Shown here: piece after piece, positions 23,875 to 34,880 of the stretch | Layout of the letters: each line of letters starts with the position of its first letter | Position numbering within the stretch: the first letter of the stretch is position 1 | Source of the DNA: Tethya wilhelma | Lineage: Eukaryota > Porifera > Demospongiae > Tethyida > Tethyidae | Assembly (NCBI GenBank): GCA_964030475.1 | Contig: CAXIPT010000002.1 | Location: forward strand, 14,037,950 to 14,101,949 | Reading direction: 5' to 3' | Length of the DNA stretch: 64,000 bases | The notes under the pieces: model-generated | Told to the model about the DNA's origin: nothing | Database searches by the model: none | Seen by the model: only the letters and a program-made list of their open reading frames with translations | Program-made: the position numbers and the translations under genes

Positions 23875-25255
23875 GTCCCTGATAGTCTGATCCACTTAAG
23901 GAACAGCTATTAAATTTGAAAAAGTATATACATAATACACAGTGAAACAAATGGTGAGAACAAAACATGAACAACAATGTCGACACAATAAAAACAACAA
24001 TGTGAACAACCAATGATAATATTACTAGTAGAGGTGATTAGAAGAACAAGGGCAAATGAGCTGGTAGGTACAAATTCTGTCTCACCGGGATCAAAGTTTG
24101 CAGTAAAGTTAGTCCAGAGATGTTTATTGAGACGAGCTTTTATAGTTTCAATTGTTAATGACAAGTCCATGATGTTGGGTGGTATTTTGTTCCATAATCT
24201 GACAACTCTATTGAAATAGAAGTGCTGAGTGGTGGATGTTCTATAAAAGCTTAGTTTGAGCTGGTTTCTAGTAGCTGACCTGGTGTTTGATGTAACAAAC
24301 ATGATGTACTTATGGATGTTCATATTGCCTTCTGAATCTTTGAGGCATTTAACCAGAAACATCAAGTCCTGAAGGTCATACCAGTACAGCAATGGTGGCA
24401 AATTCAAAGCAAGAAGCCTGTCTTTGTAATTAGATTGAGAATCATTCAGTATATACCTAGTTGCTCTTCTTTGTACTCTTTCAATATTACTGATGTCCTT
24501 ATGGAAGCGAGGTCTCCACAACGGAGAGCAATAAGTTAGGTGTGATCGAATAAGAGAAAAATAGAGCATTTCTTTAGGTAGACCGTTGCAGATGTTGGAA
24601 GGGTCTGTCTAACTAGGTGGAGCGAGCCATAGGCTTTTGACAATATTTTTTTGTAATGCTCAGACCATGAAAGATCATCTCTAACTGCGATACCCAGATC
24701 AGTTTCAGTGTTTGAGAATTCTATCACATTTCCAGATAGGTAGTAGTGCCTGAGTTGATCAGTGATACTTGAGGCTCTGCTGAGCATGTACTTCAACACA
24801 TGACACTTGTCTGGGTTTAATTGAAGATTCCAGTTTGAGCACCACTGTTCAACATCAAATAAGTCAACTTGGAGTAGGAGTTGATCATGAAGTGAAGTGA
24901 CAACTTGGATGATCTTGGCATCATCTGCAAAAAGGAGACAGTCTGAGAAATTGATTGATGCTGGTAAGTCATTTATATAAATCAAAAATAGCAATGGGCC
25001 AAGGATACTTCCTTGAGAAACTCCTGAAATTACTTGTAGTGTGCTCGACTTGTGGCCATCAATATCAACGTTGTACACTCTGTCTGTTAGGTAGCATTGG
25101 AACAGATCCCACAGTGGGCCTCTAATGCCAATTCGCCACAACTTTAGTATTAGTAATTTATCATGGGGTACAGATAAAAAAAAATCTTTTGAAACAATGG
25201 CTGACAACTCTGAAAGGGCTGCTGTCTCAAAGTCAAGCAAAAAGAAAGCTACCAA
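23875..25255 (-). pseudogene. CR1/Jockey-like LINE reverse transcriptase, 5'-truncated and frameshifted
   Basis: Two overlapping frames (25255-24536 and 24569-23910) together form the C-terminal half of a non-LTR retrotransposon ORF2. The first carries a VPHDKLLILKLW palm segment, SQGSILGPLLFLIYINDLP (motif B) and FADDAKI, with the catalytic aspartates intact. The second carries SLIRSHLTYCSPLW and VQRRATRYI, typical of the thumb and C-terminus of CR1/L2/Jockey elements. A frameshift near 24550 and loss of the endonuclease make it inactive. It lies antisense to adjacent ORF1-like sequence. Confidence 0.8.
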
Positions 25256-25340
25256 AGGCCAGTAACCACAAAGTGAGTGTACTATATGTCATGAACCAAT
25301 ACTAGAGCCTACTGAAAAGAAAGAAGGTCAGATATTATAA
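25190..25340 (+). pseudogene. Possible LINE ORF1 5' fragment (zinc finger start)
   Basis: Plus-strand translation reads MADNSERAAVSKSSKKKATK, then a stop, then ECTICHEPILEPTEKKEGQ. This resembles the start of the PHD-like finger found in some LINE ORF1 proteins. It is directly beside, and opposite to, the reverse-transcriptase fragment. Confidence 0.25.
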
Positions 25341-25868
25341 ACTACTCGTTCGACATGCTTATGTGGAGCTCACTCATGCTTGCCTCAATGATTGTAACAA
25401 TTAACTTTATCCAAAAAATAGTATTTTTGTAGCTACACAATGAGCAGATAGAAAATATTTCTCAGATCGCAGGAGAACCAATCTCAGAAGTCTTTGAATT
25501 CAAAATTTTCCTAGAGGGCATGCCCCCAGATCCTGCTGAAGGAATTCCATCTGTCCCAATTTTCTAAATGCAACCCTGACCACTGAAAGTTTAAGTAGGA
25601 ATCTCGATTCTGAACAAAAGGACTGATTGAATTGTTACAATTAAAGTGTGGATTCTGACTCAGACTATATTCCACGAGATCTTACTACATCACTCTATCA
25701 TCTACAAGTAAAAGGTACTCAGTATAAACAAGAATTATTATACCTAGATATGTAACCATGTTTGTCTAATCTCTTATAATATAGAGACGTGCCATCGGTA
25801 TAGATGGGGCCATTTTTTGTAGAGATAAGCATAATACTTATAGCTATGTCATTATATCCTTGATCGTT

Positions 25869-25970
25869 CCCTCTTCTTAGCCTCGTAAACCAGTCCCTCC
25901 CCGCTATGCTTACGCGCTTAGCAATAAGCATAGCGGGGAGGGACTGGTTTACGAGGCTACCCTCTTCTTA
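25869..25970. mobile_element. Minimal palindromic MITE with 11-bp direct repeats
   Basis: A perfect 34-bp inverted repeat (25879-25912 and 25925-25958, starting AGCCTCGTAAACCAGTCCCT) surrounds a 12-nt loop. The whole is flanked by direct repeats CCCTCTTCTTA at 25869-25879 and 25960-25970. The direct repeats look like a target-site duplication of about 10-11 bp. Confidence 0.7.
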
Positions 25971-26099
25971 TATGCATGACTGTGCCTTCTTCTTAGGTGA
26001 CTCAACCCATAGATAATCTCTCACTACAGACCGTATAGGTCTCTTGAAAATAATTGGAATAGCAATATCTTTTAGCTTTAAGACCTTATTTAGTTTGAG

Positions 26100-26282
26100 T
26101 TAAACTTCAAAACACTCTTCCTCAAAGTGGCAGCTGCATAGCACTGCAGAATACTGAAATGGTCCTTTCCATTTATCCCTGGTTCTTTTAACCTGGGCAA
26201 TCCATTTGTCTCTTTTCTCTTGGTCTTTAGGAAAGCAGAAGAAAGACAAACCATCCTTATTAGCTCTGTCACATACTGTCAC
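26100..26282 (-). pseudogene. THAP-type zinc-finger fragment of the Kolobok-like element
   Basis: 60 codons with the THAP pattern: FPKDQEKRDKWIAQVKR, then the second metal pair CSCHFEEECF. THAP domains are DNA-binding C2CH fingers found in P-element, Kolobok and related transposases. The first cysteine pair is incomplete (only VCDR) and no transposase follows, so this is probably a remnant first exon. Confidence 0.6.
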
Positions 26283-28068
26283 TGGTATTTACTCCGCACG
26301 CGTTCAACCAATGATGTCACATTTAGCCACACCCACAATTAGGAAACGAATTCTGGAGACCAACTTTCACCCGTCACAACTCCAAGATGGATTATTCAGT
26401 TGCAGTAAAACTATGACTACAATTTAATGCATTCAGCAAGAAATGTTTGGGGCAGTTCAGTTACCCTTTAAACAAACTGTGTCACTATTTAGTCGACTAA
26501 ACATATAATTGTGACAGTTTTGTGACGTTTATTGCTTACTCGTGGACAAGGAATATGCGCACATTTGCATACTTGCTCCATGTACTGTGCATTAATTTGT
26601 TACTACATGCATAATAATATAACTATGGTCAGCTGTTACTGCAACCGTAGTACTTGGTTTATGCGTAAATATAGTGACACAGTTCCTATGCAACAGACCA
26701 AAAAAACAACAAAAACTGCAACCCTCAGCACATGCTTATTAAGTGGTGAGGGTTACCAACAGCTACACACCATGAGTAGCTAGTATACATCAGATATATA
26801 AACATAGGTGATTTTGACAGGTAACTTGAAATACCTTTCTTTGTGACTGGTAGCCAACTTTCTATTAAGCAGCACCACCCAGTCTTCCCATAGGTAGAGG
26901 AACCTGGACGGAATAGCTTGTTCTGATTGGACTATAGTTTGGGCTTGTAAGCATTCAGATTTATTTTCAGTCTGAAAATAACTGTGAGGAACTTGAGCTG
27001 TTGCAAGTTCACACATTTTACTAAAAAAAAAAAAAAGAGAGAAATGCATGTGATCATTACAAAACAAACTTTGGATGACAGTTATCCATTAGCTAGTCAG
27101 AGTGTATATATACATATATGTAGGCTAGTGATCTGATTTTTTCAGATAATTGATACTGTATAGCACAAAATATTCACATGCAGCCTCCCCCAAAAAAGCT
27201 GTTGGTAGTAGTTAACTTCTATGCCAAATTTTGTACTATGATAGTAGATTGAGTAGTTTGAGTATTTAGGTTAAGCCACGCTTGAGCAGGAATTAAATAT
27301 GTAGCCTGAAATATAAATCAAAGGGTGAAGCAAAGCATCATCAACACTACAGGTGTAATTGAAATCTTTCAGGAGTACAAGTAGCTACACTGTACTGGAA
27401 AATATTATAATCCAAAAATCAGATCAACTAAACTTGACATTAAAAATTAATGGTACATACATACAATTCGTGCTTATCGTCCAACTTGTAGAATAATCGA
27501 ACCAAAGTCACCACCAATGCCATGCATTCTCCATCAAAATGCTGCTTTTGTTTAGTAAACACACTAATATGACAATTGAAAGACTTTTCAAACTCAGGCC
27601 ATCCAAAGCAACTGAGGGCCTTGTCAATAATGAAGTGGAAGCTGGGAGAAAGGAATAGTCTGTCAACCAGTACATGACAAATATATGAAGCATCTACAGG
27701 AGGTACCAATGGCAATGGAAGACTCATATATATAGAAGCAGCCATGTTGTATATTCGTTGTGCTGGTAAAGGAACCTACATTATTAAAAAATTCACCAGC
27801 AGTTATCGATATTAAATGATTTGAGTACAATAGAGACCACAACTTTGCAAAAATTTTACTTCAGCAAAATTGGTATTTGCCAAAACTAATTTATGGCAAA
27901 CACTATGAATGCAATTGCAATCAAAAGATTTCATGGCATTAGGCGAGTTCACAATACTTACCATTGCATTATATAAAACTTATTCTCTTGCAGATACGCA
28001 GCAATTTAGCGTACAATTGGACATTTTTTCTAAATGCGTTACATCGCATCACCAAATGTAAAGTACTA

Positions 28069-28273
28069 CTGTATAGCACCAAATTTTTGTGGTTCGAAAA
28101 GTTTGTGAAAAGTCTGTCTTTGCCGTTTTGAGCTAATTTTTGTGAATCACGATCTCTGAAATTATATTGCCGATATACGGTTTTCTAAATTTACGTGGAG
28201 AAAATTTTCATGATACACGGTCAAATCACGAAATTCACGAAAATATTGTACCGCGAAAATTTGGGCTGTACGG
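28069..28273. mobile_element. MITE present only in duplication arm B
   Basis: 205 bp from CTGTATAGCACCAAATTTTT to CGCGAAAATTTGGGCTGTACGG (key ends), flanked by TA at 28067-28068 and 28274-28275. Arm A shows the empty site as GTACTATTACAG. Same family as 3986 and 22038. Confidence 0.8.
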
Positions 28274-28985
28274 TATTACAGATCGCAGTACCCGATATTG
28301 TGAACCCACTTTTAAGCTTGAAAGTTGCTACATAGAAGCTATAAGCCCAATGCAAATCTGATTGTCTATTAAAAAAACATTAGATGTCTGGGGTCATTAG
28401 ATGTCTGGGGTCATCTTTTGGTGCCTTTAGAGTAAGCTGCCAAAATACATTGATAATCTTAACTTTGGGACTGCTACCAAAACATGACTCCTGAAAAGTT
28501 AGACTACTGAGCCATACTTTGTACAGCACCGCAAAGAAACCTAGAAAACTAATGCCAAAGTTATCAAATCTAGACCTAGACATCTGGTCTTCCTACTATT
28601 CACATTTCAAGAGACGGGAGCTGGTTGCATATAGCACTGTCTTAAACAAAACCGTCCTGTTATCTAGGTCAAGCACTGCCTTCATGACACCAACCAGACT
28701 AGGGTAGAACTGTGCGTGATTGCGTGATTTTTTTTCATAGTTAGAAGTATTTAAACCAATATTATATAATAAAACAGCAGGGAAAGTATCTAATTCTACA
28801 TTGTGCCGTTAAAATACTGTTGGAAAAGTAACGTGACAAGCATGTGAGTAGGCAGGCGCCAAAATGACGTGTTATGACTACACACAAGCAATTGTGCAAT
28901 ACTCACTGTCTTGGCTAGCCTTGTGCTTAAACGAGGCTATTGTCCTGGGTAGACAGAGCTGGCATGCAGGCCTGAGACTCTAAAA

Positions 28986-29194
28986 ATGACAAAGAGACTG
29001 AGAATTGCAAGTGATGGTGGACAGCTTGGCTTGCCAATGCCAAAAAAAGGCAGTGAATCACTATTTCTACTCACTTTAAGTGCAGCAGGAGAAGAAAAGT
29101 ATGGGGGCCAACTGAACTTTGACTTAAGCCAATCATGTAATGGTGATCACATAACTGTTAGTTGTAAATCATGCCATTGGTACCCTCCAACCGG
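28986..29194 (+). CDS. Copy of the unrecognised small ORF, truncated at the join
   Basis: Same protein as 9020-9292 for 69 residues, ending CKSCHWYPPT at the 'n'. It is part of the inverted duplication, not an independent gene. Confidence 0.35.
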
Positions 29195-29195
29195 N
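29195..29195. other. Single ambiguous base marking a probable contig join
   Basis: The duplication ends exactly here; sequence after it (AGCCCACCCTAGTGTGTTGA) is a repeat terminus also found at 51300. Confidence 0.6.
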
Positions 29196-29227
29196 AGCCC
29201 ACCCTAGTGTGTTGAACGGCAATTTTT

Positions 29228-29280
29228 AACCCTCGGCGTGTGAAACGCGCCGAAAGGGTTATAGTAGTCGTTTTTTCCGT

Positions 29281-29329
<49 letters not shown>

Positions 29330-29974
29330 CACTCTTAATCTGAAGAACAGCAAGTCTACTCAGTCTGAAAATTAAGGACATAAGCATGGAGTACTGATGT
29401 TCATCTAAAATAAATATGTGTATCAGAAGCTAAAAGCTTATAGTTCTTGAGTTTTGCCAGGATTTTCAGTCCGAGCCATCGCTCAGGCGGCCATTTTAGC
29501 TACGTGGCCCCACCCACTAGCACTACGTTACGTATATATACGTATATGTATAGCGGGCTAACGAGAGTTGTGCGCTAGCTGCACCTCGCTAGAACACTGG
29601 AAATCTGAGATAGCGACACTGTCTCTAGTATAAATGCTTAGACATAACAGAGTATTTTTAGTCCAAGTGCTTAATTTTGATAACTCTGGCTTGTGATAAT
29701 ATTATGATCGCGACGTTGCCTAAGTAGCCACGCCCATGCAACTGTACAGTCTGCATTGCCAGCCTGGATGTTGTACAGCTGCAATAAAGTATAAAAAGTG
29801 TGGTTTACATGACATTGCGATGCTGATGGTATACATATAATCATGCATTCATGCCTCGATAGCCTTCTCAGATTCAATGCCTAATTAAATTAATGAATAT
29901 AGTATTGTATAGACAGTGTGTATTACAGCGTATATACGCCGAGGGTTGTGCACCATGCATATGGTGCCTTTCAT
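29228..29974 (+). mobile_element. Helentron-like element, copy 3
   Basis: Left AACCCTCGGCGTG pairs with right ACGCCGAGGGTT at 29936-29947, followed by the hairpin GCACCATGCATATGGTGC and CTTTCAT. A (TG)n tract lies at 29283-29328. The interior is diverged from other copies. No ORF. Confidence 0.5.
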
Positions 29975-29984
29975 GTTTGTTTGT

Positions 29985-30052
29985 CGTCGTTCGTTCTTCT
30001 AATTATTCGCATGCGCATTACGTATATAAGAACAATTGAACTATACGGTATA
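29985..30052 (+). promoter_or_regulatory. Copy of the Helitron 5'-leader sequence
   Basis: A 62-bp block (TTCTAATTATTCGCATGCGC through TATATAAGAACAATTG) is identical to the leader before the Helitron ORF at 31978-32039. It contains a TATA-like TATATAAG. Confidence 0.45.
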
Positions 30053-30787
30053 TTATTATTAATTTCCACGCCACCATAGGCGCAATGGGGGAAAGGGGGA
30101 ACAACACACACACAAACAATCGTCACAAAAATAAGCAAATAAAAATGAGGAGAGAGAGAGAGATCAGAATCAAGTTCCAGGTTTTGATTAACTTTGCTGC
30201 GTAGCCGTGTCCTGTGAGCAACCAGAGCCCAGAATACATCATCGTGGGATTCGATAACAAATCCAGGTACACTATCTTTTTGCTGGTAGTCGAGACTGAT
30301 ACAATCATCACTGTCAAGGTCACTAGTGCTCACACAGTCACTAGAGTGGACGGCACCAATCTTGACACTGACTTGACCTGCTGACCTTCACAGGAGACCA
30401 ACTGAAACTACCATCGCCCCGATCAACACAGACTCCTGGGGTATCATTTGCTTCATATAAAGACATTGGAGGATCCACTTCAGCTGGGCTCAGGTCCGAC
30501 TCAGGGATGACAAGTTCAGGACTGATGGCACAATGTGCATGATGTCAAAAGATTGTTCCACACTGAGAGAGATTGAGGACTCACCACTACCCACAGACAG
30601 GGGAGAAACGGCACAACGAGCTTCATGTCTCAGAGAGGCTGAAGACTCACTACTACACTGAGGCAGAAGAGAAGCACTACAGGCTTCAGGAGAGCAAGTC
30701 GAATGACTCAGAGACTCACCACTGCACTGAGGCATGGGAGAAACATTAAGAGAGGTTGAATGTCTCTGAGACTCACCACTGCACTGA

Positions 30788-31415
30788 GACTGGCTCCCTA
30801 ATTAAGGAAAAAAAATTATTTGAACTAAGAATATCTTTATTGTTTAACATGCTCTCACCATGGTAACGCATGTGAATGATGCTCAACATCCTTAATGATT
30901 TGCCCTGGTTACCAGAGTCACATGACCAATCTCCTTATGAATATTCATGAAAATATCTTCAATTAAAATCCCGGAAATGATATGCAGTTGCCATAGCAAC
31001 CAAAATTTTATGTGAAATCTTGTGTTATAGTACTATATTTTTATTCATTGATATCATGTTGCCATGGAGAGATATGCAGCACTTTCCATTTAATGCACAC
31101 CAAAATTTACTGACGTGTCCAAGCTGTAGCTCTCCATGGCAACATGATATCAATGAATAAAAATATAGTACTATAACACAAGATTCAGTGAAAAAATTTT
31201 GGTTGCCATGGCAACTGCATATCATTTCCGGGATTATAATTGAAGATATTTTCATGAATATTCATAATGAGATTGGTCATGTGACTCTGGTAACCAGGGC
31301 AAATCATTAAGAATGTTCAGAGCATCATTCACATGCATTACCATGGTGAGAGCGTGTTAAACAATAAAGATATTCTTAGTTCGAATAATTTTTTTCCTTA
31401 ATTAGGGAGCCGGTC
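30788..31415. mobile_element. Foldback element with about 285-bp inverted arms
   Basis: Arms 30788-31071 and 31129-31415 are near-perfect inverted copies separated by 57 bp. Outer ends read GACTGGCTCCCTAATTAAGG and its complement; inner ends read CTCTCCATGGCAAC. No ORF. It interrupts the Ser-rich repeats. No obvious target duplication. Confidence 0.75.
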
Positions 31416-31788
31416 CTTAACTTGCCAGAGAGAGGAGACACACTATGAGCATCAGGAGAGGGACATCTCTGAGAGGCCAAGGCCTCACCACTGCACTGAG
31501 ACAGCTGAGAACAAGCCTCAGGAGAATGACTCAGAGCATCAGGAACATCACGGCTCACAAGCACAGGACTGGTATTCACTGCTCAGCAGTGCAGCAGCAG
31601 GTGGTTCAGTTAACTTCTTCTGTCTTCTCATCTTCCTCTTCTTGGACTTGCTAACCAGAGAGTACTTGGCCTCAGCTGAGCCAGAAGAAGTCCAAAAGAG
31701 ACTGACAGACAGTCCAGTAGCAGTCTTTCTGATAGTCCAGGAAGCCTCTGTCAGTGATACACCAGCCTCTTGTAAGGGCTGGCAGAGC

Positions 31789-31961
31789 TTCTGGAGGGCA
31801 TTAAGAGGCCCATCCATCACAAGCACAGAGATCCCGCTTTCAGGGGCAACCGCCATTCCCTCTGGCAAGGGCTGGCAGAGGAAAACCAAGCCTCTGGAGG
31901 GCATTAAGAGGCCCATCCATCACAAGCACAGAGATCCCACTTTCAGGGGCAACCGCCATTT
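31789..31961. repeat. Two direct copies of a 70-bp segment
   Basis: CTGGAGGGCATTAAGAGGCC through GGGGCAACCGCCATT occurs at about 31791 and 31893, spacing 102 bp. The second copy runs into a T-tract (31961-31976) followed by the Helitron leader. Confidence 0.7.
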
Positions 31962-31977
31962 TTTTTTTTTTTTTTCC

Positions 31978-34879
31978 GTTCTTCTAATTATTCGCATGCG
32001 CATTACGTATATAAGAACAATTGAACTATACGGTATATGCCATGTGCCACGCCACAACATGAATTAATTTTATGCCACGTTCGTCGAATGTATATGTACG
32101 TTTAACTTCGAAGTGTTTTATAAAATGGATAGTCCTCATGAAAGAAGGCTCTAACGTCGAAGAGAACTCTACAGGGAGTATATGGAGCGAGAAACGCTTG
32201 AGGAAGGAGAAGCCAGGCGAGCGAGACGACGAGAGAGATATGGTCAGTTTTGCTTCATATTTGAATTCATGACTTGAGTAGATAGTCACTATGAATTGGA
32301 TATAACATTACCACACAGGGAGGGAAAGAAGTTCAAGAGAGACAGCCTCTCAGAGAGAACGTAGGCTTGAGCGAGATAGGTCTCAGGCTGAGGACAGAAG
32401 ATCAAGAGAGACAGCCTCTCAGAGAGAACGTAGGCTTGAGCAAGAAAGGTCTCGTGCTGAAGACAGAAGATCAGGAGAGACAGCTTCTCAGACTGAACAT
32501 AGGCTTGAGTGAGAGAGGTCTCAGGCTCGTGCAAGGAGGTCAGTGACTGATGTAACACCAGCATTATTTGGGCAACCAGCTGTGATCCAGAAGATGAGAA
32601 AGTTTCACAAAGCAATGTCAGAAATTACTCAGCCCACCTGTGATACATGTTTGGAACGGTTTTCCAAACCTGTCTGTATCAGCTCATCCCAATGGTTCTG
32701 TAGAGTATAAGAGATGCTCTATGGACAAGAAGATTCCAAAGTTATACTCTTGTGCCAACAACATGGATCCTGGTTTAGTACCTCCACAATTACAGGTTAG
32801 CCTATTGTATTATAAATTAATTCATGATTTGAATGATACACATTCTATAGGATCTAACTCAAGTGGAAGAAATGTTGGTGTCTGCTGTCATGCCTATCAT
32901 GTCAGTCTACAGGCTACCTCAAGGCCAGTATGGTTATAGTGGACATGTCATTAACCTCCCACAAGATGTGTTGTCATTTGCCACCAGTCTCCCAAGATTA
33001 CCATCCGAGGTTGACATCTTGATAGTTAGGAAGGAGAGAGACTAGACACACAAAGACTTTCGTGTGCGTAGGAGGTGTGTGGAGCAAGCTCTGACCTGGT
33101 TGCTTGAGAACAATGTCTATTACCGAGCCAATGGAATCAGATTGAACACACAGGCCTTATCCAGCCTTCCCGAAGATGGTGACCTCTCTAACCTTGCATC
33201 TATTCAGCCTGAAGAATCGGAGGTTATTCAATGTGCACAGGCCTCACAGGAAGATCCTTATGAAGCCCACCTGCCTACATCCTTCATTCCAAATGCTGCA
33301 CACCAAACCACTGAGAGGGAAACCATATGCCGTGCAGTCCAGGATTTAGGACAGCCAAGTTCAGAGTCATCTACTCTTATGTGGCCTACCATTGGAGGAA
33401 CTCCCATCAATGAGTTCACAACTGAGGGATATTTTTCAATGGCCTTTCCTATGTTATTTCCAACAGGTGCAGCAGATTTCCGTGCACCCCGTTGTATTGA
33501 AGTTACCGTTGGCCATTATTTCAAGAATCTCATGATGTACAAGGATGGAAGGTTTGCCAGACACCCTCGATTTCGATTCTTCGCTCTGAATACTGAGATG
33601 AGGTGGCGTGCACTTGAAACAGGCCAAGTCTACATTCGGCAGAACCCAGGAGATGCCCACATGACAGTAGATGACCTTCGAGACATGGTTAGTCATCAAG
33701 GAGAAGGATTTGCCAACAAAGTTCTTAGTTTTGCAACAAATCTTCGTGGAACCAAGCAGTACAGAGAAACCCATGATTAACATGCTAGGTCTGCCCACCA
33801 TCTTTTTCACACATAGTGCTGCAGACAACCAGTGGCCAGACCTAGCACAGATAATATGTCCAGAAGACCCCGAGTCAAAATCAGCTCGTGCCAAAGCTGT
33901 AATCGAGAATCCTGCTCTTGCCGATTGGTTTTTCAGCTATCGAGTTCAAAAGTTTGTTGAAGCCTACTACATTGGTGTGCTGGGAGCTACTGACTACTGG
34001 ATGAGGTTTGAATGGCAGCACCGTGGCAGCCCTCATGTACATGGAGCAGCTTGGTTGCCTGATGCTCCTGATGTTGAGTCTTCTCCAGACACATTGGACA
34101 CCACCAAACAAGATCATCCAGTATGCAGACAGGATCATTTCCACCACCAACCCTGCTGTTCTCCCTGATGGCAGCAACATTGACAATGCTCCCAGACCAA
34201 AAGTAGATCCACATGTTTGCAACAAGTCTTTTTCAGATGTGACAGATTACAATGAAGATCTCTCAGATCTTATTGCCACGTGCCAACGTCACACACGATG
34301 TTCTGAGTCCTACTGTCTACGTACTCGTAATGGCAAACAGCAGTGCCGGTTTGGGTACCCCAAAGACTTGTAGTCTGAGACCAACATTGTGATGGACGAG
34401 GAGCCAACACTTCAGACAGCACGAAACGATGGCATGATTAACAGTTACAACCCAATTCAGCTGTCAGCTTGGCGTGCTAATGTTGACATGCAGTTCATCG
34501 TGTCTCGTCACAATGTAATCCAATATTGCACCAAGTATGTGACCAAAAGTGAACCACGGTCACAATCTCTGAAGGACACTTTCAAGAATGTTGTTCAAAG
34601 CCTTTCAGATGACAGCCGTCCTTTCAAGGCTGTTCAGAAGCTCCTAATCAACACCGTAGGTGAGAGAGACTATTCTGCTCAGGAGACATGTCACATCCTC
34701 TTGCAGCTTCCCATGTTCAAGTGTTCTCGTGAGTTTGTTGTCCTCAGTCTTGATGGTTCAAAATAACGTACAAGATGATGGAAGAGCTACTGCTCCATCT
34801 ATTTTGGACCACTACATTTCCCGTCCAGAGTCTGAGCAATTCATTTCCATTCCTCTCTTGGAATTTGCTCGTCAATACA
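31978..34879 (+). pseudogene. Helitron copy A: Rep half, truncated at contig join
   Basis: Leader at 31978-32039, then an Arg/Glu-rich N-terminus with three 23-residue repeats (RETASQRERRLE type), a DUF6570-like region (32640-33170) and the Helitron rolling-circle Rep domain (33170-34879). The HUH metal motif is RGSPHVHG near 34030 and the two-tyrosine motif is VIQYCTKYVTK near 34520. It is damaged by a stop in the repeats, a frameshift near 32660, a small deletion near 33765 and a frameshift near 34110. The helicase half is missing because the sequence ends at 'n' 34880. Confidence 0.8.
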
Positions 34880-34880
34880 N
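34880..34880. other. Single ambiguous base marking a probable contig join
   Basis: The Helitron match ends here (CTCGTCAATAC); sequence beyond is unrelated to the continuation seen in copy B. Confidence 0.6.

Larger units (their letters stand above)
23291..26467 (-). mobile_element. Kolobok-like DNA transposon with TTAA target duplication
   Basis: Ends AGGGTAACTGAACTACCC and GGGCAGTTCAGTTACCCT are inverted repeats that extend, with indels, for about 180 bp each. Both sides are flanked by TTAA (23287-23290 and 26468-26471). A THAP-like zinc-finger fragment lies just inside the right end. TTAA duplication plus a THAP domain is characteristic of Kolobok; piggyBac also uses TTAA but lacks THAP. 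The transposase core is not visible, and a LINE fragment occupies the middle. Confidence 0.7.
26472..29194 (-). repeat. Arm B of inverted duplication, carrying TAF1B exons 3-4 copy
   Basis: Reverse complement of 9084-11882. It includes copies of exon 3 (27775-27465) and exon 4 (27034-26849), differing from arm A at single residues only (VFTQQK to VFTKQK; PHGYF to PHSYF). It begins at the Kolobok TTAA and ends exactly at 'n' 29195. Exons 1, 2, 5 and 6 are absent. Either an inverted segmental copy or the alternative haplotype placed wrongly. Confidence 0.85.
29971..31916 (-). pseudogene. Unrecognised Ser-rich repetitive gene, split by a foldback element
   Basis: Minus-strand open pieces at 31916-31548, 31579-31376, 30735-30490 and 30333-29971 share a style. 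The first contains ALQKLCQPLQEAGVSLTEAS and a basic run KSKKRKMRRQKKL. The middle ones are degenerate repeats of CSGES/SPEACS/LPQCS with many Ser, Cys and Glu. The last contains DYQQKDSVPGFVIESHDD. The 30788-31415 foldback element interrupts the repeats. Segments are in different frames, so either introns or decay are present. I do not recognise a domain. Confidence 0.3.
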
